Below, one piece after another: positions 6,637 to 13,768 of a stretch of DNA of 16,414 bases. The number at the start of each line of letters is the position of its first letter. The stretch's first letter is position 1. A program made the translations under genes and the position numbers. The notes beneath the pieces are model-generated. The model searched no databases and was not told where the DNA came from. It saw only the letters and a program-made list of their open reading frames with translations. Source of the DNA: JAAYBY01 sp964465385 (GTDB lineage: Bacteria; Bacillota; Clostridia; Saccharofermentanales; UBA5734); the NCBI GenBank assembly GCA_964465385.1, contig CAYXIM010000040.1, forward strand, positions 1 through 16,414, written 5' to 3'.

Positions 6637-7825
6637 AGCGGTCCTCCTTCTGCTGATAACCATGCACCTGGGCAATGTGTTCAATTCGAAAACGATTCAG
6701 GCAGATGATCAAATCAAGCCCCGAACCCAGCATCCGGCGCAACGTGGTGTCGGAAGCACCTTGCGCAGCGGAGCGGGCCAGAGTCAGCAAGCGTTCCGGC
6801 ACGTCTTGAACCCGGTCAGCATGGAGGGTGGCCAGGCAGGGGTGTCCCGAGAAGGCAGCCTGCATCAAGGCGTAAGCTTCCTCGCCCACCACTTCTCCAA
6901 TGCAGTACGCATCCAAAGACTGGGTCAAGCCGTCACGGACCAGGTCTTTGAGCGCAACCGGCCGGCCACCTTCATCAGGGCGCTTGATGCGCAAAGACAA
7001 GCAACAGGGTTTTTGGGGATACAATTCTGCATCACTTTCAGCAATCAGGACCCGTGAAAGGGGTGGCATGGCTTCAATCCAGGCACGAAGCAAGGTGGTT
7101 TTTCCGGCGGCACCCTTGCCGCAAATCAGAACCGACCGCTGCTGATTTGCCCAATGGGCCAATTGGTCAGCAAGCGTGTGCGGCATCATGCCCAAGCGGA
7201 CCAGATCGGACAGATTGTGAGTCTGCAGAGGGTGTTTTCGAATGCTGATCACCGGATGCGGTTGACTTCTCGGCGGAACGGTCACATTGATGCGCAGCCT
7301 GTATTGGGGATCTGCAACACGGCAATAGCTGTCGTTTTCATTAATGACACCGCCGTTTCGAACGACCAGCAGACGGCAGTAGGTGTCATAGGCCTTGGCG
7401 TCTGGAAAAAGGCGGTTGATAAACTGTCTGTTTCCCAGCCGGGTGATGGTGAACTGGTCCGGGGCCGTACCGTCAATATCGGTAATGGTGTCGTCTTCTA
7501 TCAGGGACTGAAGGGGCCCATAGCCAAAGAGAACGTCTAAAACGCTGCTTTGAATCTCCCCGCGAAAAAAGCCGGCCCGCAGGCTGATTTGTTCAGCAGT
7601 TTGGGCGATCAGCGTCTTGAGCTGTTCGCGCGAGGCTGATCCTTCTGCAACCGCCGAAACCAGTTGGGCGTGCTCTTCCAATAGCTTACGGCACACAGAC
7701 ATGGCTAAATCAATCAGATCAGCCGTCTCCTCTTCTTTCACGTCCGACTGTTTTGTCCATGGGCCGGTCGGACAGGTCTTCTTGAGGGCTTCGATCATCC
7801 AGGTTCTGGACCGCACAACAGGCAT
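6572..7825 (-). CDS. cpaF: CpaF/TadA-family pilus assembly ATPase
   Basis: Cytoplasmic hexameric secretion ATPase that powers pilin assembly, 417 residues. Visible motifs: FGYGPLQSLIEDDTITDI (100-117) of the N-terminal domain, Walker A GKGAAGKT (236-243; the usual GSGKT serine is Ala here), the Asp-box-like IAESDAEL (261-268), Walker B region AYCIGEVVGEEA (306-317), and the His box ATLHAD (332-337). The length fits the family. AGGAAG lies 6 nt before ATG 7825. The alternative ATG at 7798 has no ribosome site, so the longer form is kept. The first 107 nt lie within the kinase-TadZ gene in another frame. Confidence 0.92.
   Translation of the reverse strand: MPVVRSRTWMIEALKKTCPTGPWTKQSDVKEEETADLIDLAMSVCRKLLEEHAQLVSAVAEGSASREQLKTLIAQTAEQISLRAGFFRGEIQSSVLDVLFGYGPLQSLIEDDTITDIDGTAPDQFTITRLGNRQFINRLFPDAKAYDTYCRLLVVRNGGVINENDSYCRVADPQYRLRINVTVPPRSQPHPVISIRKHPLQTHNLSDLVRLGMMPHTLADQLAHWANQQRSVLICGKGAAGKTTLLRAWIEAMPPLSRVLIAESDAELYPQKPCCLSLRIKRPDEGGRPVALKDLVRDGLTQSLDAYCIGEVVGEEAYALMQAAFSGHPCLATLHADRVQDVPERLLTLARSAAQGASDTTLRRMLGSGLDLIICLNRFRIEHIAQVHGYQQKEDRYDLETLWSCQPGATADLTAGQ
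6643..6649 (-). promoter_or_regulatory. Ribosome binding site inside cpaF, sets the tadB start at 6636
   Basis: AAGGAGG on the minus strand lies 6 nt before ATG 6636 and inside the cpaF coding frame. The two further upstream ATGs in frame (6684, 6660) lack such a site. Confidence 0.75.
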
Positions 7826-9425
7826 GTCTGTCTTCCTTTCCTGAAGGCTTGTTTAAAGCCAGGTTTTTGATGATGTGCCTGTATTCTTTTTTGTTCTGCT
7901 CTGAAAGACGGCTGGCATAAGGGGGGCCTGTTTGTCCAGCCGATCGACGACGGGCTGCCTCTGTGATACAACCGGACAAGCGGTCATGGCACAGCTGATT
8001 GATAGTGCCGCGACTCAAGTCTAAAGAGGGGTTGTATTCAAAACAGATCACATGTAGCCGATCGGTTTGCAGGCCATAGTAGTGGGATAAGTAAGTGACT
8101 GACCGGTTGTATGAGCGTAAAGACAAGAGATCGGCTTTTAACGGAACCAGAATGCGATCAGCTGTCAGCAGGCTGTAGCACGTATAAGCGTCAAAGATAC
8201 TTTGGTTGCATGAAAGCACCAGGGTTTCTGTCAGCTTGGACGCAGCTTGGACCGTCTGGGCGAAGCGGTCCAGGCGCCCATATTCATAATCAAACACCGG
8301 TTGGTGGGGTTGTAGCAGCCGCACCTGGGAAACGGACGTTTGCCTGGTCTGTTGGCGCAACTGGTCGGCCGAAAGAAAAGCATCATCGGACGCGCAGGCC
8401 AGCCAGTCGACAGGATCCGAACAAGCATCTGGATCTTTTCGAGAAGCCCGGTCCACGCCCAGCAGCAAATCCGCTGCTGGTTCGAGCAGGTTGGCATCAA
8501 AAACCAGAACCGTTCGCGTTTCGCCCAAGACAGCTGCCAGCTCACAGGCAAAGGCAGCCGAACCCCAGACACACAAAAAAGGAGAACGGATGGAGGGGTT
8601 TTTTATGTCGGTTGCCTTTTGTGGCTCCTGCAGGATAACATGGCGTTCGAGGCCAGCCACCGGCCAGATCAGACCTGGCTCATCCACAAGTGCTTGCAAG
8701 CGGCTGGCAAAAAGCCGGGCACTGGCAGGCCGTTGATCGCTGTCCGATGACAGGCTCTCTTGTAAAAGGCTGACCAGGCGCACATCACAATCCGGCAACA
8801 ACGCCTGCAAAGGCTTGTGTCGGCAGTCCTGTACCGGTTGTCCCGACAAGCAGGCCAGCAAGGTCAAGGCCAGCGCATAAAGGTCACTGGCACCTTGTCC
8901 CTCTCCTGTGATCCGTTCCGGTGCGGCGTAAGAAAGGGTGGTGGTCTGTCCCGCTTCGACCGGCCGACTTGTATCAGTCAGCAGCCGTGCTGATCCAAAA
9001 TCGATCAGCCGGGCCTGCCCATCCGGTGAAACCAGCAGGTTGGCCGGCTTGATGTCGCCATGGATCATGGCCTGTGGTGCCTCTTGATGTAAAAAAGACA
9101 GCAGACCGGCCCAGCCTACTGTCAGAGACAACAGCTGGCGCAGGCTTTCAGGTGTCCGTTCTTGTTTTTGAAGCCATTGGTCCAAGGTTTGACCATCCAG
9201 GTGTTCAAAGACCAGGCAAGGGTCTGTCTCCGGCCAAAGGGTTTGCCCCAAGCATCGCGGCAGGCCTGGATGGTAAAGGTGATGCAAAGCCACAGCTGGA
9301 GCAGCTTCGGTCAGATCATCCGTTCGCTTAACCACATAACGCGTGCCGGCATCTTCCAAGAGCCAGCCGGTCCGGCAGGTCTTTTCCACGCGGGGTTTTT
9401 GAAACTGGATCAAGGGAAGGCTCAT
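7719..9425 (-). CDS. Ser/Thr protein kinase fused to a degenerate TadZ/CpaE-like domain
   Basis: First gene of the Tad operon, 568 residues, two domains. Residues about 20-245 are a Hanks-type kinase: Lys33 in YVVK, HP at 52-53, catalytic loop HGDIKPANLL (122-131; Asp124, Asn129), DFG (142-144), a Thr-rich activation segment, APE (168-170) and Asp181 in SDLYALALT. The glycine-rich loop is poor, and the usual helix-C Glu is not obvious. Residues about 283-490 resemble the MinD/ParA-type ATPase of TadZ/CpaE: VWGS, VLVFDANLLEP, a DRILVPLKADLLSLRSYNR stretch and HVICFEYNP. The Walker A lysine region is lost (VWGSAAFACELAA). No transmembrane segment is visible. TadZ normally places the Tad machine at the pole; a kinase fused to it could control assembly by phosphorylation (inference). 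The ATG has AGGAG 7 nt upstream. Confidence 0.85.
   Translation of the reverse strand: MSLPLIQFQKPRVEKTCRTGWLLEDAGTRYVVKRTDDLTEAAPAVALHHLYHPGLPRCLGQTLWPETDPCLVFEHLDGQTLDQWLQKQERTPESLRQLLSLTVGWAGLLSFLHQEAPQAMIHGDIKPANLLVSPDGQARLIDFGSARLLTDTSRPVEAGQTTTLSYAAPERITGEGQGASDLYALALTLLACLSGQPVQDCRHKPLQALLPDCDVRLVSLLQESLSSDSDQRPASARLFASRLQALVDEPGLIWPVAGLERHVILQEPQKATDIKNPSIRSPFLCVWGSAAFACELAAVLGETRTVLVFDANLLEPAADLLLGVDRASRKDPDACSDPVDWLACASDDAFLSADQLRQQTRQTSVSQVRLLQPHQPVFDYEYGRLDRFAQTVQAASKLTETLVLSCNQSIFDAYTCYSLLTADRILVPLKADLLSLRSYNRSVTYLSHYYGLQTDRLHVICFEYNPSLDLSRGTINQLCHDRLSGCITEAARRRSAGQTGPPYASRLSEQNKKEYRHIIKNLALNKPSGKEDRHACCAVQNLDDRSPQEDLSDRPMDKTVGRERRGDG
7832..7837 (-). promoter_or_regulatory. Ribosome binding site inside the kinase gene, sets the cpaF start at 7825
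   Basis: AGGAAG, within a purine-rich GGAAAGGAAG on the minus strand, lies 6 nt before ATG 7825 while still inside the 3' part of the upstream kinase-TadZ gene. Confidence 0.5.
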
Positions 9426-9460
9426 AACACAGCTCCTGTCTGATACTGTTTATGAGTCTA

Positions 9461-9489
9461 TAAAAAAGGAGCACCCATCAGGGTGCTCC
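9461..9489 (-). terminator. Intrinsic terminator of the tig-clpP-clpX operon
   Basis: On the minus strand, a perfect 9-bp stem GGAGCACCC/GGGTGCTCC with a 4-nt TGAT loop is followed directly by a run of T (TTTTTTA). It begins 24 nt after the clpX stop, a classic rho-independent terminator. Confidence 0.92.
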
Positions 9490-9513
9490 AGAGACGACAA
9501 AAACCGACAGTTT

Positions 9514-10854
9514 TCAGGCAGATTGATCTGGCTTCAAGATAATTTCAGGCTTTTTCTTGCCTGACACGCTGGCTTTGGTGATCACACAGCTGGCTACATC
9601 TTCTCTTGAAGGCAGCTCATACATGATGTCCAGCATGACCTCTTCCAAGATGCCCCGAAGCCCGCGTGCACCGGTGCTGCGTTCCAAGGCCAGGCGGGCG
9701 ATTTCTTCAACGGCGTCCGGTTCAAAGGACAAGGTCACCCCGTCGTAGCGCAGCAGTTTTTGATACTGTTTGAGCAGGGCATTGCGTGGCTCTTGTAAAA
9801 TACGAACCAGTAGCTGTTCGGTCAGCCCCTCCAGGGTGACCACCACGGGCAGGCGGCCCACAAACTCAGGGATCAAGCCGAACTTGAGCAAATCCTGTGG
9901 CATGACATCAGCCAGAATCTGACCCAGCCCCCGTTCCCGGTGGCTTTCAATCACGGCTCCAAAGCCGATGGATTTTTTGCCGATCCGATTCTGGATGATT
10001 TTATCCAGGCCATCAAAGGCCCCGCCACAAATAAACAAAATCTGGGAGGTGTCAAGCTGGATGAATTCCTGATGCGGGTGTTTGCGGCCACCCTGAGGAG
10101 GAACGTTGACCACAGCCCCTTCTAAAATTTTAAGCAGGGCTTGCTGGACCCCTTCTCCACTGACATCCCGGGTGATGGAGGGGTTGTCTGTTTTGCGGGT
10201 GATCTTGTCGATTTCATCGATGTAAATGATGCCCCGCTGCGCCCGCTCCAGATCAAAATCAGCGTTTTGAATAAGCTTGAGCAAAATATTTTCAACATCT
10301 TCACCAACATAGCCAGCTTCCGTCAGGGCGGTTGCATCCGCTATGGCGAAGGGAACATCTAAAATCCGGGCCAAGGTCTGAGCCAGTAGCGTTTTGCCGC
10401 AACCGGTCGGACCAATCATCAAGATGTTGCTTTTTGACAACTCAACCGTTTCCAGCGCTTCATCTAAGGCATGCGAGTCATCGGATGCCCTGGCGAAGAC
10501 GCGTTTGTAGTGGTTGTAAACCGCCACGGATAAGGTTTTCTTGGCCTGTTCCTGGCCGATCACATGGGCGTCAAGCGCCTGCTTGATCTCAACCGGAGAC
10601 AAAAGCGCTGCTGGTTCAACAACAGGCTGGGCGTCCTCCGCATCAGCCAGGCCATCTTCCAGAATTTCATCGCACAGGGCAACACACTCGTTGCAGATAA
10701 AAACCCCCGGTCCTGCGATCAGGCGAGCCACCTGACGGTCTGTCTTGCCGCAAAACGAGCAGCTGACCGCCGTGTAGGTCTCATCCTGATGTTCATCCGT
10801 TGGCCGTTTGCCGTTCCGGTTGTTTCCTTTTCCTTTGTTGGTCTCGTCAGACAT
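9514..10854 (-). CDS. clpX: ATP-dependent Clp protease ATP-binding subunit ClpX
   Basis: AAA+ unfoldase that feeds substrates into ClpP, 446 residues. It has an N-terminal C4 zinc-binding domain (Cys32-x2-Cys35, Cys54-x2-Cys57), Walker A GPTGCGKT (148-155), pore loop GYVG (181-184), Walker B IIYIDE (209-214), and the IGF-type ClpP-docking loop in KKSIGFGA. The C-terminal AAA small domain has STGARGLRGILEEVMLDIMYELP. The open frame extends to 10983, but that part overlaps clpP and is not ClpX-like. ATG 10854 lies 4 nt after the clpP stop with GAGGG upstream. It is the last gene before the terminator. The acidic linker after the zinc domain (about 65-80) is normal. Confidence 0.97.
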   Translation of the reverse strand: MSDETNKGKGNNRNGKRPTDEHQDETYTAVSCSFCGKTDRQVARLIAGPGVFICNECVALCDEILEDGLADAEDAQPVVEPAALLSPVEIKQALDAHVIGQEQAKKTLSVAVYNHYKRVFARASDDSHALDEALETVELSKSNILMIGPTGCGKTLLAQTLARILDVPFAIADATALTEAGYVGEDVENILLKLIQNADFDLERAQRGIIYIDEIDKITRKTDNPSITRDVSGEGVQQALLKILEGAVVNVPPQGGRKHPHQEFIQLDTSQILFICGGAFDGLDKIIQNRIGKKSIGFGAVIESHRERGLGQILADVMPQDLLKFGLIPEFVGRLPVVVTLEGLTEQLLVRILQEPRNALLKQYQKLLRYDGVTLSFEPDAVEEIARLALERSTGARGLRGILEEVMLDIMYELPSREDVASCVITKASVSGKKKPEIILKPDQSA

Positions 10855-10858
10855 CCCA

Positions 10859-11443
10859 TCAAGCCCTCTTGTCCATAATCTGATCGATAATGCCGTAGCT
10901 GATGGCTTCTTCAGCTGACATCCAGTTGTCCCGCTCAGTATCCTCGGCGATTTTTTCCAGCGGCTGGCCGGTGCGCTCGGCAAGAATCTTGTTCAAACGC
11001 TCGCGCATTTTGAGGATGTGTTCGGCTGCAATGTGGATATCAGAGGCCTGTCCGCGCACACCGCCGGAAGGCTGGTGGATCATAATTTCCGCGTTCGGCA
11101 GGGCAAAGCGTTTGCCCGGGGTCCCTGCGGCCAGTAAAAAAGCACCCATGCTGGCGGCCATGCCCATGCAGATGGTTTGGATATCTGGCTTAATGTATTG
11201 CATGGTGTCATAGATCATCAGGCCGGACGACACCTCGCCACCTGGGCTGTTGATGTAAAATTGAATGTCTTTTCCAGGATCCTCTGCTTCCAAAAACAAC
11301 AGTTGTGCCGTGATCAGGCTGGCTGTCACCGCATTGACTTCATCGCTGAGGATGATGATGCGTTCTTTGAGCAGCCGTGAAAAAATATCGTAGGACCGTT
11401 CACCGCGGTTGGTTTGTTCTACTACAATCGGTACCAGGCTCAT
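10859..11443 (-). CDS. clpP: ATP-dependent Clp protease proteolytic subunit ClpP
   Basis: Serine protease that forms the two-ring, 14-subunit chamber used with ClpX. The 194-residue length is standard. The catalytic triad is clear: Ser98 in GMAASMGAF, His123 in MIHQPSGG and Asp172 in TERDNW. The N-terminal LVPIVVEQTNRGERSYDIFSRLL is typical of housekeeping ClpP, including the short loop used for docking. AAGGAGTG precedes the ATG, which overlaps the tig stop as ATGA, so translation is probably coupled to trigger factor. Confidence 0.97.
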   Translation of the reverse strand: MSLVPIVVEQTNRGERSYDIFSRLLKERIIILSDEVNAVTASLITAQLLFLEAEDPGKDIQFYINSPGGEVSSGLMIYDTMQYIKPDIQTICMGMAASMGAFLLAAGTPGKRFALPNAEIMIHQPSGGVRGQASDIHIAAEHILKMRERLNKILAERTGQPLEKIAEDTERDNWMSAEEAISYGIIDQIMDKRA

Positions 11444-12825
11444 GCGTCAGCACTCCTTTCGGGATCGGCCGGCGGCTCCTTTTCAGACTCGGCCGCTTCT
11501 TCTGTTGGCTCATCATCTTCTTGAGCCGGTTCAGGCGGATCGACCGCCACTGCATGGTCAACCAGCCAGGCGACCAGCTTGCGGTGTAAAACCGCTTCCT
11601 TGACAAACTCAAGCTGTCCTTCAGGCGCCTGTTCTTTGAGCGTTTCTGCTTCGACGCCATACATGCTGGCCATGTTGTTCAGTTCTTCATCGTATTCTTC
11701 ATCGGTGATATCCAGGTCAAGCTTTTCACCGATGGCTTCCAGCACCAGCTGGATCTGCACCCGCTCCTGGGCTGAATCACGCATCTGCTCCCTGAAGGCC
11801 TCCAAAGTCTGGCCCATGTAGCTCAGGAATTGCTCAAATTCAATGCCCTGATAGGTCATCTGCTGTTTTTGCTGGTCAACCATGCGGTCGATTTCTTGGT
11901 CAACCATAACCAGTGGAATATCAACGGTTGCGTTTTGAGCCACCTGGCGGACCACGTTATCTTCAAAGATGTTTCGAGAACGCTTGTCCGCATCTTCTTC
12001 CAATTTTTTGCGCACATCATCCCGGTAAGCTTCCAGGGTGTCAAATTCACTGACATCCTTGGCAAACTCATCGTCGAGCTCAGGCAGTTCACGCATCTTG
12101 ACGTTGTTGACTGTGATGTTGAAAACGACGGCTTTACCAGCCAGCTCCTCGTTTTGATAATCCTCCGGGAAGGTCACATCAATGGGGAACGTTTCATCGG
12201 CCTTGTGACCGATCAGCTGTTCTTCAAAACCGGGGATAAAAGCCTTGGACCCGATGGTCAAATCATAGGCTTCAGCGCTGCCGCCTTCAAACGCCACGCC
12301 ATCCAGAAGGCCCTCATAATCAATGTTGACGGTGTCACCATCTTCGATGCCCCGATCTTCCACCGGGATCATACGGCTGTTGCGCTCGCGAACACGTTTG
12401 ATGTCTGCTTCAACGGCGTCGTCATCCACCGGGAACAGAGGTCTAACAGCCTCAACCTGCTCATAAGCACCCAAGGTCACCTCAGGTTTGATCGTCACCT
12501 TGACCGAAAATTTCAAACCTTTGTCTCGTCCGATGTCCAGGATATCGATGACAGGTTGTGCGACAGGTTTAAGGTCGTGCTCCTTGAGGGCATCTTGATA
12601 GGCTGGGTTGGCGGCATGATCAATGGCATCTTCATAGAGGATGCCCTCACCGTAGTATTTGGTCACCAAGGCCATGGGTGCCTTCCCTTTGCGGAAGCCC
12701 GGAATCATAAAGTGCTTGGCGTTGAGTCGAAAAGCATGCTGCAAGGATTGCTCAAAGGTTTGCTGGTCGACATCAATCGTCAGTTCCACTTCATTGTTTT
12801 CTCTTTTTTCTACAACAGATGACAT
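11440..12825 (-). CDS. tig: Trigger factor (ribosome-associated chaperone and peptidyl-prolyl isomerase)
   Basis: Binds near the ribosome exit tunnel and shields nascent chains. The 461-residue protein has the ribosome-docking signature IPGFRKGKAP (41-50), a central FKBP-like isomerase domain with EDGDTVNIDYEGLLDGVAFEGG and FIPGFEEQLIGHKADE, and a long helical C-terminal chaperone domain. The last 40 residues form an acidic, proline-rich tail (PAQEDDEPTEEAAESEKEPP), longer than in many orthologues but common in this phylum. GGGAGG lies 8 nt before the ATG. It is the first gene of the tig-clpP-clpX operon and has a good promoter upstream. Confidence 0.96.
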   Translation of the reverse strand: MSSVVEKRENNEVELTIDVDQQTFEQSLQHAFRLNAKHFMIPGFRKGKAPMALVTKYYGEGILYEDAIDHAANPAYQDALKEHDLKPVAQPVIDILDIGRDKGLKFSVKVTIKPEVTLGAYEQVEAVRPLFPVDDDAVEADIKRVRERNSRMIPVEDRGIEDGDTVNIDYEGLLDGVAFEGGSAEAYDLTIGSKAFIPGFEEQLIGHKADETFPIDVTFPEDYQNEELAGKAVVFNITVNNVKMRELPELDDEFAKDVSEFDTLEAYRDDVRKKLEEDADKRSRNIFEDNVVRQVAQNATVDIPLVMVDQEIDRMVDQQKQQMTYQGIEFEQFLSYMGQTLEAFREQMRDSAQERVQIQLVLEAIGEKLDLDITDEEYDEELNNMASMYGVEAETLKEQAPEGQLEFVKEAVLHRKLVAWLVDHAVAVDPPEPAQEDDEPTEEAAESEKEPPADPERSADA

Positions 12826-12843
12826 GTTATAATCCTCCCGGAA

Positions 12844-12856
12844 GGCATCGGATGCC
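12844..12856. other. Short inverted repeat in the tig leader
   Basis: GGCATCCGATGCC (minus strand) can form a 5-bp stem with a 3-nt loop just 5 nt before the GGGAGG ribosome site of tig. It is small and may have no function. Confidence 0.3.
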
Positions 12857-12874
12857 AGTTACAAATGCTACAAG

Positions 12875-12903
12875 ATTCTAACATATGCCATCTGGCTTGT
12901 AAA
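12875..12903 (-). promoter_or_regulatory. Promoter of the tig-clpP-clpX operon
   Basis: On the minus strand, TTTACA (12903-12898), a 17-nt spacer and TAGAAT (12880-12875) match the sigma-A consensus at five of six bases in each box, with a TG just ahead of the -10 box (extended type). The start would fall near 12868, giving a leader of about 43 nt. Confidence 0.75.
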
Positions 12904-12941
12904 GAAACGCAGGATACCTTTTCCCCCGTTTTTGACATTTC

Positions 12942-12970
12942 CTGACTAATCGTTTTCGACAGGCTATAAT
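12942..12970 (+). promoter_or_regulatory. Promoter of the prepilin-peptidase-like gene
   Basis: CTGACT (12942-12947), a 17-nt spacer and a perfect TATAAT (12965-12970). The start should be near 12977, leaving a leader of about 40 nt. A perfect TTGACA at 12932 is 27 nt from this -10 box, too far to pair with it. Divergent from the tig promoter. Confidence 0.65.
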
Positions 12971-12989
12971 AGGGATGATGGAGGAAGCT

Positions 12990-13019
12990 ATGACGGCCTT
13001 TTCGAGGTGTGAACCATGA
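12990..13019 (+). CDS. Possible 9-codon leader peptide upstream of the prepilin-peptidase-like gene
   Basis: ATG at 12990 has GGAGG five nt upstream and opens a frame encoding MTAFSRCEP, ending in a TGA that overlaps the ATG of the next gene as ATGA. The layout would allow coupled translation of the peptidase-like gene, but a chance open frame this short cannot be excluded. Confidence 0.25.
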   Translation: MTAFSRCEP

Positions 13020-13768
13020 GTCCTTTGGGCTGGCTTGTTTACCGGACCCTGGTCAGCGGCCTGTTCGGCCTGATCCTGGGTAGTTTTTTCAATGTCTTGA
13101 TTTACCGCCTGCCGCGTGGAGAAAACATCGCTCAGGGCCGATCCAGGTGCCCAGCCTGTGGCCACCCGCTTGCAGCCGCTGATCTGGTCCCCCTGATCAG
13201 CTACCTGCTTTTGCACAAACGCTGCCGTTACTGCCAAAGTCCCATCGCCTCCCGCTACCCAGCAGTTGAAGCGCTGACAGGTGTCCTGGCGGCCGCTGTC
13301 GCTGGTTTTTGGGGGTCAGGGATCTTTTCGCCTGCTGCAGGGGCCCGGCCGCTTTGGGCCTGGATCCCCCTGGGTCCGACTTTCAACACCCTGATGGTTG
13401 TCCTCTACCTGGTCGCAAGTTTGAGTCTGCTGGTGCTGACGTTTATCATTTGGGACGGCAACAAGCCGCCCCCTGTCCTCTGGGTTTTGGTTGCCCTGCC
13501 TGCGGGGCTTCGTTTTGTCCTGCAGCCGGACCGGCTGTTACTTCATGTGGCCGGTGCCCTGGCCGCTGCGTTGTGCCACTGGCTTTTCTTTCGCCCGGCA
13601 CACCGCCGAAGCCTGTTTCTTCTGGCCTTGATCGGCTGGGTAACGGGCCTGTGGGCAGTCAGCCTGGCCCTTGTCATCTCATATGTGTGGGCCTTGCTGA
13701 TCAAGCGGCCAGGCCTTAAGCTGCCGCTGGTTTTCTGCTGCGCCTGCCTGGCCGGCCTTTTTCTTTAG
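13016..13768 (+). CDS. Prepilin-peptidase-like membrane protein, A24 active site apparently lost
   Basis: Membrane protein of 250 residues resembling PilD/GspO leader peptidase-methyltransferases. The N-terminal part matches well: GSFFNVLIYRLPRGE (22-36), the four-cysteine cytoplasmic domain (Cys45-x2-Cys48, Cys70-x2-Cys73) and RYPAVEALTG (80-89). Several hydrophobic segments follow. The peptidase part is abnormal. The first catalytic Asp region reads FIIWDGNKPPPVL (143-155), where Asp147 could be the shifted Asp. At the place of GxGD the sequence reads RPAHRRSLFLLALIGW (193-208) with no Asp. It may therefore be a pseudo-peptidase or have another role. GAGGTG precedes the ATG. It overlaps the convergent proX-like gene by 4 nt at their ends. 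Its link to the Tad operon, beyond the clp genes, is inferred. Confidence 0.8.
   Translation: MSPLGWLVYRTLVSGLFGLILGSFFNVLIYRLPRGENIAQGRSRCPACGHPLAAADLVPLISYLLLHKRCRYCQSPIASRYPAVEALTGVLAAAVAGFWGSGIFSPAAGARPLWAWIPLGPTFNTLMVVLYLVASLSLLVLTFIIWDGNKPPPVLWVLVALPAGLRFVLQPDRLLLHVAGALAAALCHWLFFRPAHRRSLFLLALIGWVTGLWAVSLALVISYVWALLIKRPGLKLPLVFCCACLAGLFL

Noticed and set aside
6637..6684. Longer N terminus of TadB starting at 6684
   Set aside because: AAGGAGG fits the ATG at 6636; the extra residues lie inside cpaF and do not look like the TadB family.
10855..10983. Longer N terminus of ClpX starting at 10983
   Set aside because: The extra 43 residues are the other-frame reading of the clpP 3' end and are absent from ClpX proteins.
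11830..12822. A 330-codon open frame on the plus strand opposite tig
   Set aside because: It is the reverse-strand shadow of trigger factor, whose domains are unmistakable; its protein shows no family motif.
12932..12937. Perfect TTGACA as -35 box for the peptidase-like gene
   Set aside because: It is 27 nt from TATAAT, and no -10-like box lies at 17 nt, so CTGACT at 12942 is the better partner.
12913..12940. Possible CtsR-like heptad operator upstream of tig (TGTCAAA AAC GGGGGAA)
   Set aside because: Only the first half matches GGTCAAA; the second half differs in three of seven positions, so it is not convincing.
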